Positions 39,626-50,560 are shown, counted from the first letter of the stretch. The stretch is DNA of 64,000 nt from Thecamonas trahens ATCC 50062 (GCF_000142905.1 NW_013657664.1:198287-262286), one strand, 5' to 3'. Program-made: numbers and translations. The notes: generated by a model from the letters alone, not told the origin.

Positions 39626-41441
39626 CTAGCTCGAGGCAAGCAGGTCACCAATGGCCTCGACCCACTCGGACGCCGTCGCGTCCGGATCGGACAGATTGTA
39701 CGACCGATCCGGGACGTGGATGCGGAACTTCTTGGCCGAGACCAGTTCCGGCGAGAGGTCGCCCGACCACGGGATCTCGCCCTTGACCACGTTCTTCTTC
39801 GGGTCGACGTAAAACAGCCGCGGCTTGTCGGTGAGGAACAGCATGCGCTTCTTGGTTGAGAGGCCCTTCTTCTTGAACACCAGCCCATTCTTAACAATGA
39901 GCTCGTCGTCCCCCACAAAGTCGGCCCACTGTGACTGGCGTTGCAGCGCAAGCTTCTCGCCGCGGCTCCGCGAGTCGTCGCCGCCGCACGCGTCCGTCCC
40001 GGCCGCCATCTCGGGCGATAGGACCGAGAGGTCAGGCGCAGGCTGCTCCCACAGTCGCTCCCAGTTGACGCCTTCAAAGAAAAAGTGATCCCGCAGCATG
40101 TCATACCCGCCGGGCCCAGCCCCGATCCGCTCCACTGGATCCAGTTCCAGGAGCTCGTCTACCAGCCCGCGCGCCTCGTCCGACGGAAAGTCGTCCGGAA
40201 ACTTGAGGTCGCGCTTCTGGATGCGCTGGAAGATCAGATAGTCAGTCGCGGCGTGGAACGGCATCGCGCCCGTGAGCAACTGGTACAGAATGCACCCGAG
40301 GCCCCACAAATCCGACGCTTTGCACGTATACTTGTCGGTAAGCAGCTCGGGCGAGACGTACTCGGCCGTGCCCAGAAACGAGTTAGACCGCGCCATGGTT
40401 GTCTCGGATGCCGTGCCATCACCTGCCCCGCCATCGCCCTCGCCTTCGCCCTCACCACCGTCAGCCGGCTCGAGAAGTTTGGCCGTCCCAAAGTCAGTGA
40501 TCTTGAGGTGCCAGTCGGCCGTGATGAGCACGTTCTCCGGCTTGAGATCGCGGTGGACCACGTTCTTCGAGTGCAGAAACTCGAGTGCAGACACAAGCTC
40601 CGCCATGTGGAACTGCGACGTCGGCACGTCGAACCGCCCCAACGTCCGCAGCCACGTCAGCAGCTCGCCGTTCTCAGCGATCTCCATCACAAAGTACAGT
40701 GACGACGGATCCGAAAACGTATAGTACAGTCGAACCACCAGCGGGTGCTTGCACAGATCAAGCAAGTCGCGCTCCGTCGTCACATACCGGATCTTATCCT
40801 CACGCATGATGTGGTCCTTTGACAGCACTTTGATGGCGCACCGCCGTCCATTCGCCTTTTCTTCGGCCTCGTACACCTACACCGCGCCCCACTGAGTAAG
40901 GCCACCGCCCGCCCAGCAACCAACCAGCAACACCACTACCGCCACCCTTCCGGCCTTGTGCCTAAACCCACCACCTATTACCTCCTCCTCCCTCCTTTCA
41001 CCCACGCCTTCCTTCAGCCCACCCACCCACTCCCCCTGCCACTCCCCCTTCCCCTTCCCCCTCCCCCACCGACTGCCAGAACATGCATTGCCCAATTCGG
41101 GACTCAAGAGAGGGGGTACGGCCTGGGGGGGTGTGGACGGCTCCCCAGACAACGGCCCCCAGAGGGGTGAGGNNNNNNNNNNNNNNNNNNNNNNNNNNNN
41201 NNNNNNNNNNNNNNNNNNNNNNNNNNNNNNNNNNNNNNNNNNNNNNNNNNNNNNNNNNNNNNNNNNNNNNNNGGGGTGGGGGGGTCGACCCGCAACCTAC
41301 CCCCCCTCCCCTCCCCCCTCCCTTCCCCCCCTTCCACCCCCCCCCACACAAACAGGTAATACATACCTGTCCAAATGAGCCCTCTCCAAGCACTGTCCTG
41401 AACTCAAAGTCCTCCCTGTACCGCTTTCGCGAGTCTGCCAT
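39626..41441 (-). CDS. PDPK1: PDK1-type AGC kinase with C-terminal PH domain
   Basis: Exons 41441-41367 and 40876-39626 (441 aa), split inside the glycine-rich loop: GEGSFGQ then VYEAEEKANGRRCAIKVL; donor GTATGT, acceptor TAG. The 490-nt intron contains a 100-N assembly gap. PDK1 phosphorylates the activation loop of AGC kinases downstream of PI3-kinase. Motifs: AIKVL (VAIK Lys), YYTFSDPSSLYFVMEIAENG, VVHRDLKPENVLI, ITDFGTAKLL and SNSFLGTAEYVSPELL, which keeps the PDK1 activation-loop Ser. An acidic Gly/Glu insert follows the DFG region. The C-terminus is a PH domain of PDK1 type (KKGLSTKKRMLFLTDKPRLF, then YNLSDPDATASEWVEAI), expected to bind 3-phosphoinositides. Confidence 0.93.
41173..41272. 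other. Assembly gap of 100 N
   Basis: Exactly 100 undetermined bases, a conventional placeholder, so the true length is unknown. Both flanks are G-rich (gaggggtgagg and ggggtgggggggtc). It lies within the PDK1 intron and does not interrupt a recognised exon. Confidence 0.99.
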
Positions 41442-41604
41442 GGCTCTCGGCTTCTGCTGCTGCTCGAGTGCAGCTAAAAGTCCCGAGTTGCGTGTTGGCT
41501 ATTGGCTGCTGGCTGCTGGCACCCGAGTGTGTCAGGACCACTTCGAGCTGCAATCGCTCAGCTGGCTGTTCCGCGACCGGGTTTATCACCACGCACATTC
41601 TCAC

Positions 41605-43878
41605 TCACTCGTCGTCAGTGTCCATGTCAAGAGGCGAAAAGACGAGCGCGACCCGCGGCGAGCGCCGGGCAGACGACGGCGAGGCCGATCGGGCGGCCGA
41701 GGACCGGAGGAGCGATGCCCGTCTACGCTTGACAAGCGGCGATACCGAGTCGTGCTGCCTGGCTGGTGGATAGAGCGAGGCAATCGACGAGCTGAGCGCG
41801 CTTTCCAGCTCCAGCGGTGACGAGAGCCGCAGCTCGCGCGTGCTCTCCAGCGAGCTGGACAGGCCGGCAGTCTTGGTACCGATATCCATGGGGGTCGGCG
41901 AGGCTGCCGTCGCAGCCGCCGAGCTCGGGGGCGGCACGTTGTCGTCAGTCTGGTCGTGGATGAAGAACCGCTCCAGCGACGAGAGTGGGCGCTTGATGGG
42001 CGTCGGCTTGGTCGAGAGCGCCACGGCCGAGATCTCGAGCGGGCTCGCCTCCGAGGTGGCAGCAGCAGCGCTGTCCATCGGCTCTCCGCCCTTCAGCGGA
42101 CGAAAGTAAGAGGTGACGAGCCCGGCTGGGCCTGCCGGCGCCGCCGCCGGAGGAGGCGGTTCGCAGTTGAAGAACTGCGTGATCGACGCCTGGCCTCCGC
42201 CGCCAACGTCCCCGCCGGTCGGGTTGCTGCGGACCAAGCCGGCGGTCGGCGAAAAGAGCGGCGAGAAGAGCGGAGACGACTGACCGTCGCGCGCCATGGT
42301 CGGCGAGAGCCGCGCCAGCCGCGGTGACGGCACCCGCCGCGCAGCCAATGGCGAAAAGGTCGGCGACGCCGGCGGGAGCTCGGACGCGGCTTCGGCAAGC
42401 ATGGGCGGCAAGGTGCACGCAGCTGCGTCGTCAAAGCCGGACGTCGAATACAGACTCACCCACTCGGGGAGTGGCGCATCCGCCGCCGCATGCTCGGGCG
42501 ACGGTGCAAGGTCCCACACGCGCACCGTGTTGTCATCTGAGCCCGACGCGAGCTTGAACGGATCGGCTGCACACCCATCCACCGCGGTCGACTCGGTATC
42601 GTGGCCGCGGAGGACCATGAACGGAAGCAGTGCCGACGAGGAGCCCGGTCCGACTTTCGCTGCCGGGGCGTTGTAGTTCCACAGGTACACGCCGCCGTCT
42701 GACGAGCCTGAGACCACAAACTCGCCTGACGGCATGAACGCGCTCTTGACGTAGAACGACCGCGTCCGATGGCCGAGCAGGAGTCGCGGTTGCGCCGTCG
42801 CAGGCTCGGCAAGCATGTCCGCCATCGAGTACACGTAGATCGACGAGGTCGTTGCCTGCGAGACCAGCACTGACGCTCCATCCGGCGACATGTCGAGCGC
42901 CACCAGCCCATACCGCGAGCTTGCCGCGCTCCCCGGGCCGCCGTCGACCAGCGACGGCGCACCAAACGGCGAAGGTAGCAGCGCCGCTACCGCCGCCCCG
43001 GTCGGCTTCCGCGCGCTTCGCAGCGCGCGCACGTCCCAGATCTTCATGAGACCGTCAATGGCGCCGGCCGAGAACAGCGTCACGTCGTCGGCTGCAAACC
43101 GGACCGCCGTCACCGACTGGTTCGCCTCCAGCTTGCGCATCCGCCGCGCGCGTTGATACCGCATGAGTACGTGCGCGTTCGGCACAGCAACAACCGGCCC
43201 GGCCTCAGCCGCCCGCGCGTCCCACAGCATGATGGCCCCGTCGCGCGCTGACGATGCCAGCAGCGACGGTGAGCCGGGTGCAAATGTCACAGACTTGACC
43301 GAGCCGCGATGGCCGGCAAGCACCTTTTTGCACAGCCCGGTCTCGGTATCCCAAAGCTTGCAGTTCTGGTCGCCCGACGCAGTCACAATTGTGCGTGCGT
43401 CGGCCGCCCACGCCAGATCAAAGATGGCGTTGTTATGCGCGATCCACCACTCGCGCTGCGTCGTGGCCTCATTGCGCCCGGCAGTGTCGAGCACCGTCAC
43501 CGTCCCGTCCTCGTCGGCAACCGCCAGCAGCGAACTCGATGCCCCGCGCCCAGCGAACTTGACTGCCGTCGGCGGCACCAGCGGAGCCGCCACCTGCGAC
43601 GAGCCAAAGTCGCCCGATCGCGCCTCGGCAATCGACGGAAAGACATGAAGGCCGCGGGCGTAGCACGCGTACGCACCGGTGTATGCCGTTGCTGCAGACA
43701 CTTGCGCCGCGAGACCGCCCCGGCCCCGCGGCCCACGCAGAGCACGCTGCGCCAGCGCGCGTCGCACAGACCCAGCACTCGCTCCAAGCCCTGCCCCACT
43801 TCTCACGCTAGCTGCAAACCAACCCGCAGCGGGTGTCCGCGTCGGCGACGCGTTTAGCGTCCTCGGCAGGCCCCGCAT
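41605..43878 (-). CDS. DTL: CDT2/DTL-like WD40 substrate receptor of CRL4
   Basis: A 757-aa WD-repeat protein. CDT2 recruits PCNA-bound proteins (CDT1, p21, SET8) to the CUL4-DDB1 ubiquitin ligase. The WD40 propeller lies at about residues 90-480 (AIFDLAWAADARTIVTASGD, QNCKLWDTETGLC, SVTFAPGSPSLLASSARDGA, TLFSAGAIDGLMKIWDVR, LASGSDDNTVRVWDL), with the WWIAHNNAIFDLAW segment typical of CDT2. The C-terminus is Ser/Pro-rich and contains QASITQFF at about residue 563, a complete PCNA-interacting (PIP) motif, and a second PIP-like LSSLERFF at about 637. The N-terminus is Arg-rich. The start at ATG 43878 is the first in the frame. No intron was found. Confidence 0.83.
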   Translation of the reverse strand: MRGLPRTLNASPTRTPAAGWFAASVRSGAGLGASAGSVRRALAQRALRGPRGRGGLAAQVSAATAYTGAYACYARGLHVFPSIAEARSGDFGSSQVAAPLVPPTAVKFAGRGASSSLLAVADEDGTVTVLDTAGRNEATTQREWWIAHNNAIFDLAWAADARTIVTASGDQNCKLWDTETGLCKKVLAGHRGSVKSVTFAPGSPSLLASSARDGAIMLWDARAAEAGPVVAVPNAHVLMRYQRARRMRKLEANQSVTAVRFAADDVTLFSAGAIDGLMKIWDVRALRSARKPTGAAVAALLPSPFGAPSLVDGGPGSAASSRYGLVALDMSPDGASVLVSQATTSSIYVYSMADMLAEPATAQPRLLLGHRTRSFYVKSAFMPSGEFVVSGSSDGGVYLWNYNAPAAKVGPGSSSALLPFMVLRGHDTESTAVDGCAADPFKLASGSDDNTVRVWDLAPSPEHAAADAPLPEWVSLYSTSGFDDAAACTLPPMLAEAASELPPASPTFSPLAARRVPSPRLARLSPTMARDGQSSPLFSPLFSPTAGLVRSNPTGGDVGGGGQASITQFFNCEPPPPAAAPAGPAGLVTSYFRPLKGGEPMDSAAAATSEASPLEISAVALSTKPTPIKRPLSSLERFFIHDQTDDNVPPPSSAAATAASPTPMDIGTKTAGLSSSLESTRELRLSSPLELESALSSSIASLYPPARQHDSVSPLVKRRRASLLRSSAARSASPSSARRSPRVALVFSPLDMDTDDE

Positions 43879-44367
43879 CCGGGTTCGGAAAAAGGTCGCA
43901 GAATCTACACCTTGCGGCCACAGCCCGTCCAGCCTCGTCCAACCGTGGTCTTGTGCTGCTCACCAGCGCAGTCCACGACAGGTATGAGAGCCCCACAATA
44001 CCAAAGCACGTATTCTACTCTCTGTCCTCTCTACACTTGCCACCAACTGTCTTCCGCGTATGGCAGAGGAGAATGAATGTGTCGAGTGCAGAGGGGGGAG
44101 AGGGGGGAAGAGGGAGAGGTACCGAACCATTCACTCATTCGTTCGTTGCTTCGCGTGTTCGTTCTGTTGGGTCGATAATTCCACAACGGACACAATGAAA
44201 AGGAAGCGATGTTCCGAATCGTAACATTCATTGGTGATGATTGCTCGCCAGCAGGCCAGTCGGCCAGCCGGCCAGTCGGCTAGGAACGAACCCCACCACG
44301 GAGTGGCCTCCCTCGCCCCCCACCCCACTTACGATTGCTCACCACCTCGCTTGCATTCCAACAAGCC
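43879..44367. other. Divergent region between CDT2 and a multipass membrane protein gene
   Basis: About 490 bp without a supported gene. It contains a purine-rich block at about 44085-44122 and a short repeated motif at about 44249-44281 (gccagtcggccagccggcca type). The proposed first exon of the membrane-protein gene begins directly after it. Confidence 0.5.
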
Positions 44368-45724
44368 ATGGTACGAGATGTGGTAGAGTGCAAGAAAGGA
44401 GAGGTAGGGAGGAAGTGTGGTAGATGCACTTACTTGTGGGCTTGGGGCTGGTGTGCGGGGTACTTGGTGCGGGGTCGTTGGCGGAGACGGACGGATAGGT
44501 GCAGACGGCATGGGCGACCAAGCTCCGGGATAAGCTGCTGCGGCTCAACCGGGTCTCCAAAGCCTTTCTCATCTGTACGTTGCAGTGGAGTAGGGGGGGG
44601 GGGGGGGGGGGGGATGAGATCGGAGGCTGCGGCTGGGTAGCAACAGAGAGGCACTTCCACACTCACACCGCGTTCCTCCCAAACCCAACCCGGGGGCTTC
44701 AGTGGCTACTGCCGACTGTTTCATCATCATTGTGCTGGCGCTGCTGCAGCTGATCACGGGCTACACCACAGTGGGGACGTCGACGACGGACAAGTCGATC
44801 GGTGAGAACGGTGTGCCGCGATATGTGTACTGGTCGATTCTGGAGATCCTGACAGTCTGCTTCTTCTTGTACTTTGCGTGGGACTCTGTCCTCACGGAGA
44901 ATGTGTTTGAGCTGTGGGCTTTTCAGATCGCCACCTTTCTGGCCTCGGTCTATGCAGTCATCCAGTACTACTCGGTGGAGGAGGAGAACAACACAGTCGG
45001 TGCCTTCCAGCTCGCGGTTATTCTCACGTTCCAGGTCTGCTTCTGGGCGCTATCTTACACTTTGCATCGATCGTTTGGCTGGTGGGTCTTCCGGCGCCTC
45101 GGCGCCGACATCGAGCTCAAGTCGATGTACAAGAACTACCAGCTTTTTCTGGCCCAGGTCAAGTTTGACCTGCAATTTGGCCTGCTGCTGGTCATGATGT
45201 CGACGTTTTTCTTTGCCGCCGCCTCGCCTGTCTTTGTGTTTGTCGAGATTGTCATGCTTGCCTTTACCATTTTCTACGCCACCCTTGGCATTCGCGGCAT
45301 CCAGCGCGAGGACCGCCGGCTCATGCACTGGTTCTTTGGCCTCGGCATCATCGCGCCCATCAACATTGTCATCAAGGCTGTACTCATTGCCAGCGATCCC
45401 GATGACTACGGCGCCAACGCGCCGTACGCTCAGATGGCCGTCACCGCCTCGCTTGCCATCATCAACCGCATCACCGTCATGATCAACGGCAAGCGCGCGT
45501 ACGAAAACTTTGGACGCGGCCTTCGCGAGAACGCGTTTGACCACACCAACGACGACGACGCCGCCGAAGCGCCCGAGGCCATGGACGTGGCGCTGCTCCC
45601 GGTCTTTGACACGCCGTCATCCAACGCTGTTGCTCGCGGCCGCCACTCGTCGCTTACGGTCCAAGACTACGATCCCAACCTGGTTGACGCGTCGGCGCTC
45701 TTCCAGCCTACGCTCGAGAGCTGA
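44368..45724 (+). CDS. Multipass membrane protein of unknown function
   Basis: I do not recognise a family with confidence. The main exon (44703-45724) encodes about seven hydrophobic helices, for example DCFIIIVLALLQLITGY, YWSILEILTVCFFLYFAW, LAVILTFQVCFWALSYTL, FGLLLVMMSTFFFAAASPVF and HWFFGLGIIAPINIVIKAVL, followed by an acidic cytoplasmic tail (NDDDAAEAPEAMD). A small upstream exon 44505-44574 (TAWATKLRDKLLRLNRVSKA) joins in phase through GTACGT...TTCAG across a G-rich intron. A possible start exon 44368-44403 (MVRDVVECKKGE) also joins in phase, giving 375 aa, but this is tentative. It is convergent with the RasGEF gene, with 21 bp between the stops. Confidence 0.68.
44590..44613. repeat. 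Poly-G tract in intron
   Basis: A run of about 20 or more G on the plus strand inside the second intron of the multipass membrane protein gene; coordinates are approximate to a few bases. Confidence 0.8.
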
Positions 45725-45745
45725 TCTGCGCGCTCATACACTCAT

Positions 45746-48700
45746 TCAGCCTTTTTTTGCGCCAGACGTGGCCGATCCGCCGGCCCGAGTCCACCGCAGG
45801 GCACTCGGTTGCGAGACCGAGGAGTACCATTTGGGCTTGGAAGGCGGCGGCGGCGCCTCGGCTCGCTTCTTGATGTCCTCAGCCCGGAACCGCGCGAGCG
45901 CCGCCAGGTTCTGCTGGAGCTGTGGGTGCTTGCGGAGGAGGACGCCGAGGTTTTTGGACGGGAGCTTGAGGAGCGTGACGTGGGTCACTGCCGACACATT
46001 GGCCGACCGCTTCGAGCCCATGAAGACCGCCATTTCGCCGACGAGCTGCCCGTCCGAGAGCAGAACGACGGGGCCGCGCGGAAGGTGGACTTGCAGCACG
46101 CCGTGCGCGACGTAATACATGTACTTGGACGCGTGCCCGGCCTTGAGCACCAGCGAGCCGGCCTCGAACTCTTCCACCGTCGTGTTGGCCACCAGATCAT
46201 CGAGCACCTCGGGCGCATCGAGCTCGACGTGCATCCAGGTCGAGACTGGGAGCGAGTTGTAGGTGACAGGCAACCGCCGCCGCGGCGGCTTGGCGTCGCG
46301 CGGCTCGAGCTCAAGCGAGCGCGCAAACAGCGTGTCCTCGTCGATGCCGGCTGCCGAGCGGAGAAAGACCTGGATGTCCTCCACGGCGTGGTACTCGTAT
46401 GGCGCAGCCTGCAGCCGGAGAAGCTCGTTGATGACGCCGGCGTTCATGGCGTGCTTGGCCATGTTGATGAGATTGTGCGGCGCCACCAGCGATGGGTTGC
46501 CGTCGTCGATAAAGACCAGGTCCTGCAGAAAGACGCCGAGGTACGGGACTGCCGGCGCCTGCTGGCGCCGTAGCGCCTCACGGTATGCGTGGTAGTTGTG
46601 GTTCATCGACAGCGCTCGCTTGAGATCATCCCAGTGCTCGGTATACTCATCGGGCACCAGCGCCCACGAAAACTTGAGCCGGGACACTGCTGCGCCCTGC
46701 AGGCCCGATACCAGCGCCATCATCGCCGAGTAGTTGCCCAGCTGCTGGCACTCGCGCGCCACGTCGACCAGCATGCAAATGAGGACCGCCCGCTCGTCCG
46801 CAGTCTCGCCCATCAGCACCTGCGTCATCGCCCACGATGACGTCGCGTTGAATTGGTCGATAAGACCCTGGATGTGCGGCGCGCCGCGCCGTGAGTCCGG
46901 CTTGACGAAAGCCTGTCGAAGCAGCTCCTTCCGCTCCACCCTTACAAACATGGCAAAGTCTATGAGCGCCAGCTGGCGTGCAACCTCAATCGGGTGGACC
47001 TGAACCAGCGACCGGAGCGGGCCTGGGTCAAGGAGGAGCGACTGCGGTGCCCGCGGTGCGAGCACAAGCCTGCTCGCCGGCCGCGGCTCCTGCGCCTGCT
47101 CTGCCTCGCGCCGCACAAGCTCCCAATCGATGGCGCCTGCACGAAGCGCCTGCCCCAGCGGCGTGCACGCCAACATACTCTCCCGCGGCAGCTCGCCCAC
47201 CAGTGCCAACACAAGCGAAGCTGCCTCGAGCATCTCGCGGGCAGCGGGATCGGTCGCGTTTTCCAGCGTCCGCTCCAGAAACCGCCCCAGTCCGGCACGG
47301 AGCGACGCTGCGTCGTTGCCGCTAAAGTCCTCCGAGAACCGCACCAACCACTCGAGAAGGACGGCGAGGACCTGCTGCTGAAGCATCGGCTGGACCGAGG
47401 CCAGGAAGAACGGCAGATCGCCAAGATCGACCGGCAACGAAAAGTACCGCGCCACAAGAAGCCGCAGAAACTCGCCCGCATCCATAAACTCGGGAAAGGT
47501 CGCCAGCGTCACATTGGTCAGCGCCACGTCGCGCTGGCTCGGCGCGGTGATCCGCCGAATGAGAAGATCAATGTCGATGGCCTCCACCTCCATCACAACT
47601 CGCTTCGGCTCGTACCGGTCGTGCCAGTACGGCAGCCGGCGCGGGAGGACAAGCTTGGACACCCGCCGTGGTGCCTTGGATCCTTGCGTCGTCTCGGCAC
47701 CTGAGCCCGAGCCCCTAACGTCCAAGCCCAAGCCCGAGTGAGTGCTGTCACAGCGCGGCATGGGGCCTGTGCCAAAGTCGGTGCTCTGTGCCCGCGCCAT
47801 CGCACGAGCCGAGAGGCAGTGCCGCCACCAGGTTTGAATGTAAACGGCCGCGCCCCAGCGGAGCGGGTCCGACACCCCGCGCTTGCCCATAAACTGGGCG
47901 CAGAAGAGAATGAGCGCGTTGCGGGCCCTAGTCCGCATCAGCCGCTGCACTAGAGACGAGAGGTGCTGGTCAACGCTCCGCGATCCGGCCTTGGCGTGCG
48001 GGCCGACAAGAGCCACGACCTGAGCCAGCGCGTCGGGAGAGCCTTGGGCAGCGGCGTGCGCAATCGATAGTGGGTCTGCACTCCGCAAGTACGCCATCGA
48101 CAGCGCGTCCGGTGACGCCGGCTCGAGATCCGGCACCTCGTCAAGGGCGTCGACCGAGGCCGACAACTGCGCCTCCTTGGCAAGTTGGAGCTCGCGCCGG
48201 AGTTTGCGCTCGCGCTCCTCCTTCTGCGACCGAACGTCGGCGGCCATCATGATCTGCAGCGGCTCGAGCACGTCAGAACGCAGCTCCGCAAGCGAGACGT
48301 CGGCGGCCTCGAGCGCCGGTGCCGCCACCGCAATGGTGCGGCGGAGCGCAACTTGGTGCGCAGAGACAATGACTCGCATCTGCTGCACATCGCGGAGGAG
48401 AAGCTCACGGTCGTCGCGAAGCTGGCCCATCACGCTCTCCATCTGCTCGACCGTCGCCAGTGTCGCCTTGGCCTTTTCGTCAAAGCCAAGCGTTTCGAGG
48501 TAAGCGACGCGGGCATCCGCCTTTTCACGAGCACGGGCGGCCATGGCCGCCGACGATCGTGCCATTCCCATTCGGTGGTTGAGCTGGGCCACCTGGGTCT
48601 GCAGCTCCTGGACGTGGGCCTTGAGCGAGCGGTTCTTGTGGGTGGCCTTGTCGAGCGCCTCAGCTGATACCGCGGCGCCGGCCTTGAGCTCCAGCTGTGC

Positions 48701-49942
48701 TTCAGTCAACCGCTCGACGGCGTGCTCAGCCTTGGCCCGCGCCGTGCGCTCTTCGGCGAGAGCCATCCGCAGCGCATCATTCTTGTTTGCCAGCTGCTGC
48801 ATGACCTTGACTGTCTTGGCATTGGCAGACTTGGTCTGACCCTTGAACTTGGTCAGCTGGTCCTTGCGCTTGGTCAACTTGGCCTTCAGCCGCGCCACCA
48901 CGCTCTGGTACCGCTGGATCTCGGCTCGCATCGACTTCATGGCCAATGCACGGGACGAGACGTCGTCTACGGCCGAGAGTGAGCCCTTTCGCCTCCCTGC
49001 CCCGTTGGATCCAACAGACGCAATTGAGAGCCGCCGCCGTCCGCCGCCAGGGTGCGGCAGCTTCACTAATGACAGCTCCGAGTCGGACGACGAGATGGAA
49101 ATGGTGTCGTACGAGACGTCAAGCCTACCGCCGCGGCGGACACTCCGGGTCCCCCCGAGAACAATCGACGAGAACAACAGGTACTCGTCGACCCGGTCCT
49201 TGGCAGCCCAGTCGACAGACGAAAAGGCAAAGAGGTCAGCGATGCTAAAGTAGCGGAAAATTCGGAAGAGGAGGGGGAGCGGAAGCACCATCGCCGGATG
49301 CTGCGGATTGAAGCACTTGCTCGGCGGAAAGGCAAAAGCGTTGTGCCGAAGGTACTCGGGGATCGACGGCCCATACAAGACCACCGGCTGCGCTCCAAAC
49401 TCGGACGCAGTCAGCGCCTTGGCCGACCGCACGTTCTCTCGGAGAAGCAGCGCCTCCCGCTCGAGATCTGTCGAGCTCAGAGAGTGTCTGCGGACCGAGT
49501 TGTGCGACGAACGGCGACCGCCGCAACCGCCGGTCTTGCTCGGCGGAAAGAGGCCACGATTGCGGGCTGAAACGCCGCCACAGCCCGAACCATCGCCGGC
49601 GCCGTCCACTCTTGTGCCCTCCGACTCGGCTTCTGGAAACTCGGGTGCCAGCATCGACGAGTGCGGCGAGAGGATGTGAAAGGCCGGCGAGAGCCGCGGG
49701 CCAAGCGCCAGAACCGACGGATGCGGCGCCGTCCGCCTCGCCGGCACCTTGAACACCATGCGAGCCAGTCGCGGGTGGTCATCCAGCGGTTCAGCCACAG
49801 GCCGCCCAGGTCCACCCAACACTGCTGGCACATGCTCCGCCTCGCCCTTGAACGATGGCCATGACTTTGGAGCCGAGCCGCGCGGGTTGGTGAGGTGCGT
49901 CCAGGTCTCCAGGTCTGCCAGCGGTTCTCCCTGTCCAGCCAT
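45746..49942 (-). CDS. RasGEF with F-box-like, coiled-coil, IQ and C-terminal cNMP-binding domains
   Basis: A 1398-aa single-exon protein. In order: a disordered N-terminus; an F-box-like segment at about 215-260 (VLPLPLLFRIFRYFSIADLF); a long coiled coil at about 320-550; an IQ motif near 695 (AAVYIQTWWRHCLSARAMAR); RasGEF_N at about 780-900 (EAIDIDLLIRRITAPSQRDV); the CDC25-type RasGEF catalytic domain at about 980-1215 (HPIEVARQLALIDFAMFVRV, VLICMLVDVARECQQLGNYS, VPYLGVFLQDLVFIDDGNPS); and a cyclic-nucleotide-binding domain at about 1245-1370 (GSLVLKAGHASKYMYYVAHG, then QLVGEMAVFMGSKRSANVSA with the Gly-Glu and Arg of the phosphate cassette). It should load GTP on Ras-like GTPases, perhaps gated by cAMP or cGMP and calmodulin. 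It is divergent from a nucleotidyl cyclase gene. Confidence 0.9.
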   Translation of the reverse strand: MAGQGEPLADLETWTHLTNPRGSAPKSWPSFKGEAEHVPAVLGGPGRPVAEPLDDHPRLARMVFKVPARRTAPHPSVLALGPRLSPAFHILSPHSSMLAPEFPEAESEGTRVDGAGDGSGCGGVSARNRGLFPPSKTGGCGGRRSSHNSVRRHSLSSTDLEREALLLRENVRSAKALTASEFGAQPVVLYGPSIPEYLRHNAFAFPPSKCFNPQHPAMVLPLPLLFRIFRYFSIADLFAFSSVDWAAKDRVDEYLLFSSIVLGGTRSVRRGGRLDVSYDTISISSSDSELSLVKLPHPGGGRRRLSIASVGSNGAGRRKGSLSAVDDVSSRALAMKSMRAEIQRYQSVVARLKAKLTKRKDQLTKFKGQTKSANAKTVKVMQQLANKNDALRMALAEERTARAKAEHAVERLTEAQLELKAGAAVSAEALDKATHKNRSLKAHVQELQTQVAQLNHRMGMARSSAAMAARAREKADARVAYLETLGFDEKAKATLATVEQMESVMGQLRDDRELLLRDVQQMRVIVSAHQVALRRTIAVAAPALEAADVSLAELRSDVLEPLQIMMAADVRSQKEERERKLRRELQLAKEAQLSASVDALDEVPDLEPASPDALSMAYLRSADPLSIAHAAAQGSPDALAQVVALVGPHAKAGSRSVDQHLSSLVQRLMRTRARNALILFCAQFMGKRGVSDPLRWGAAVYIQTWWRHCLSARAMARAQSTDFGTGPMPRCDSTHSGLGLDVRGSGSGAETTQGSKAPRRVSKLVLPRRLPYWHDRYEPKRVVMEVEAIDIDLLIRRITAPSQRDVALTNVTLATFPEFMDAGEFLRLLVARYFSLPVDLGDLPFFLASVQPMLQQQVLAVLLEWLVRFSEDFSGNDAASLRAGLGRFLERTLENATDPAAREMLEAASLVLALVGELPRESMLACTPLGQALRAGAIDWELVRREAEQAQEPRPASRLVLAPRAPQSLLLDPGPLRSLVQVHPIEVARQLALIDFAMFVRVERKELLRQAFVKPDSRRGAPHIQGLIDQFNATSSWAMTQVLMGETADERAVLICMLVDVARECQQLGNYSAMMALVSGLQGAAVSRLKFSWALVPDEYTEHWDDLKRALSMNHNYHAYREALRRQQAPAVPYLGVFLQDLVFIDDGNPSLVAPHNLINMAKHAMNAGVINELLRLQAAPYEYHAVEDIQVFLRSAAGIDEDTLFARSLELEPRDAKPPRRRLPVTYNSLPVSTWMHVELDAPEVLDDLVANTTVEEFEAGSLVLKAGHASKYMYYVAHGVLQVHLPRGPVVLLSDGQLVGEMAVFMGSKRSANVSAVTHVTLLKLPSKNLGVLLRKHPQLQQNLAALARFRAEDIKKRAEAPPPPSKPKWYSSVSQPSALRWTRAGGSATSGAKKG

Positions 49943-50525
49943 GCCGTTGCCGTGTGTAGGACCAGGGTGGGTAAGGCGGCGGCGGCGGCGGCGGGGGGAG
50001 CCGAGTGTGCCAACGTGTCACCAACAGTCCGAGTACTGCGTGAGCTCACTGCCGTCAGGCGCATGGCGGGTGGCGGCCGGGTTGGCTGGCGGTGGTTGAC
50101 AAACGTGCGTGGGTGACTGATGACATTGAGGACAACACAATCATTCACAACGCGCCTGAAGCATGGTGCGCAGCAGGCGATCCCGACAAAGGTGGCCCGG
50201 CCCACAAGGAAAGAAGAGCAACAGCGCTGACTGAATTGTAAACAATCGGCATGACGATTGGCCAGGAAGACCGCATCGATTCACCCAGCCCGTGCAAGCT
50301 TTGGCCCTGCCGCACCTTGTGCCTAGTCGTTGCAGAGTTTGTGATTGGCAGTCGCGACCGCCAATGAGCAAAGACCACGCAGCGACGGCTAAATAGCCAC
50401 CTCTACAAACCCCCGCCACAGCCTTTGGTGGCAGGTACCACAGCACTCCAGGGTTCCTGGGGAAGAGTTGAGGAAGACAGACTTGAACGCGTGCCTCCTC
50501 CGCAACACCCTTCCTACCATCCACC

Positions 50526-50560
<35 letters not shown>

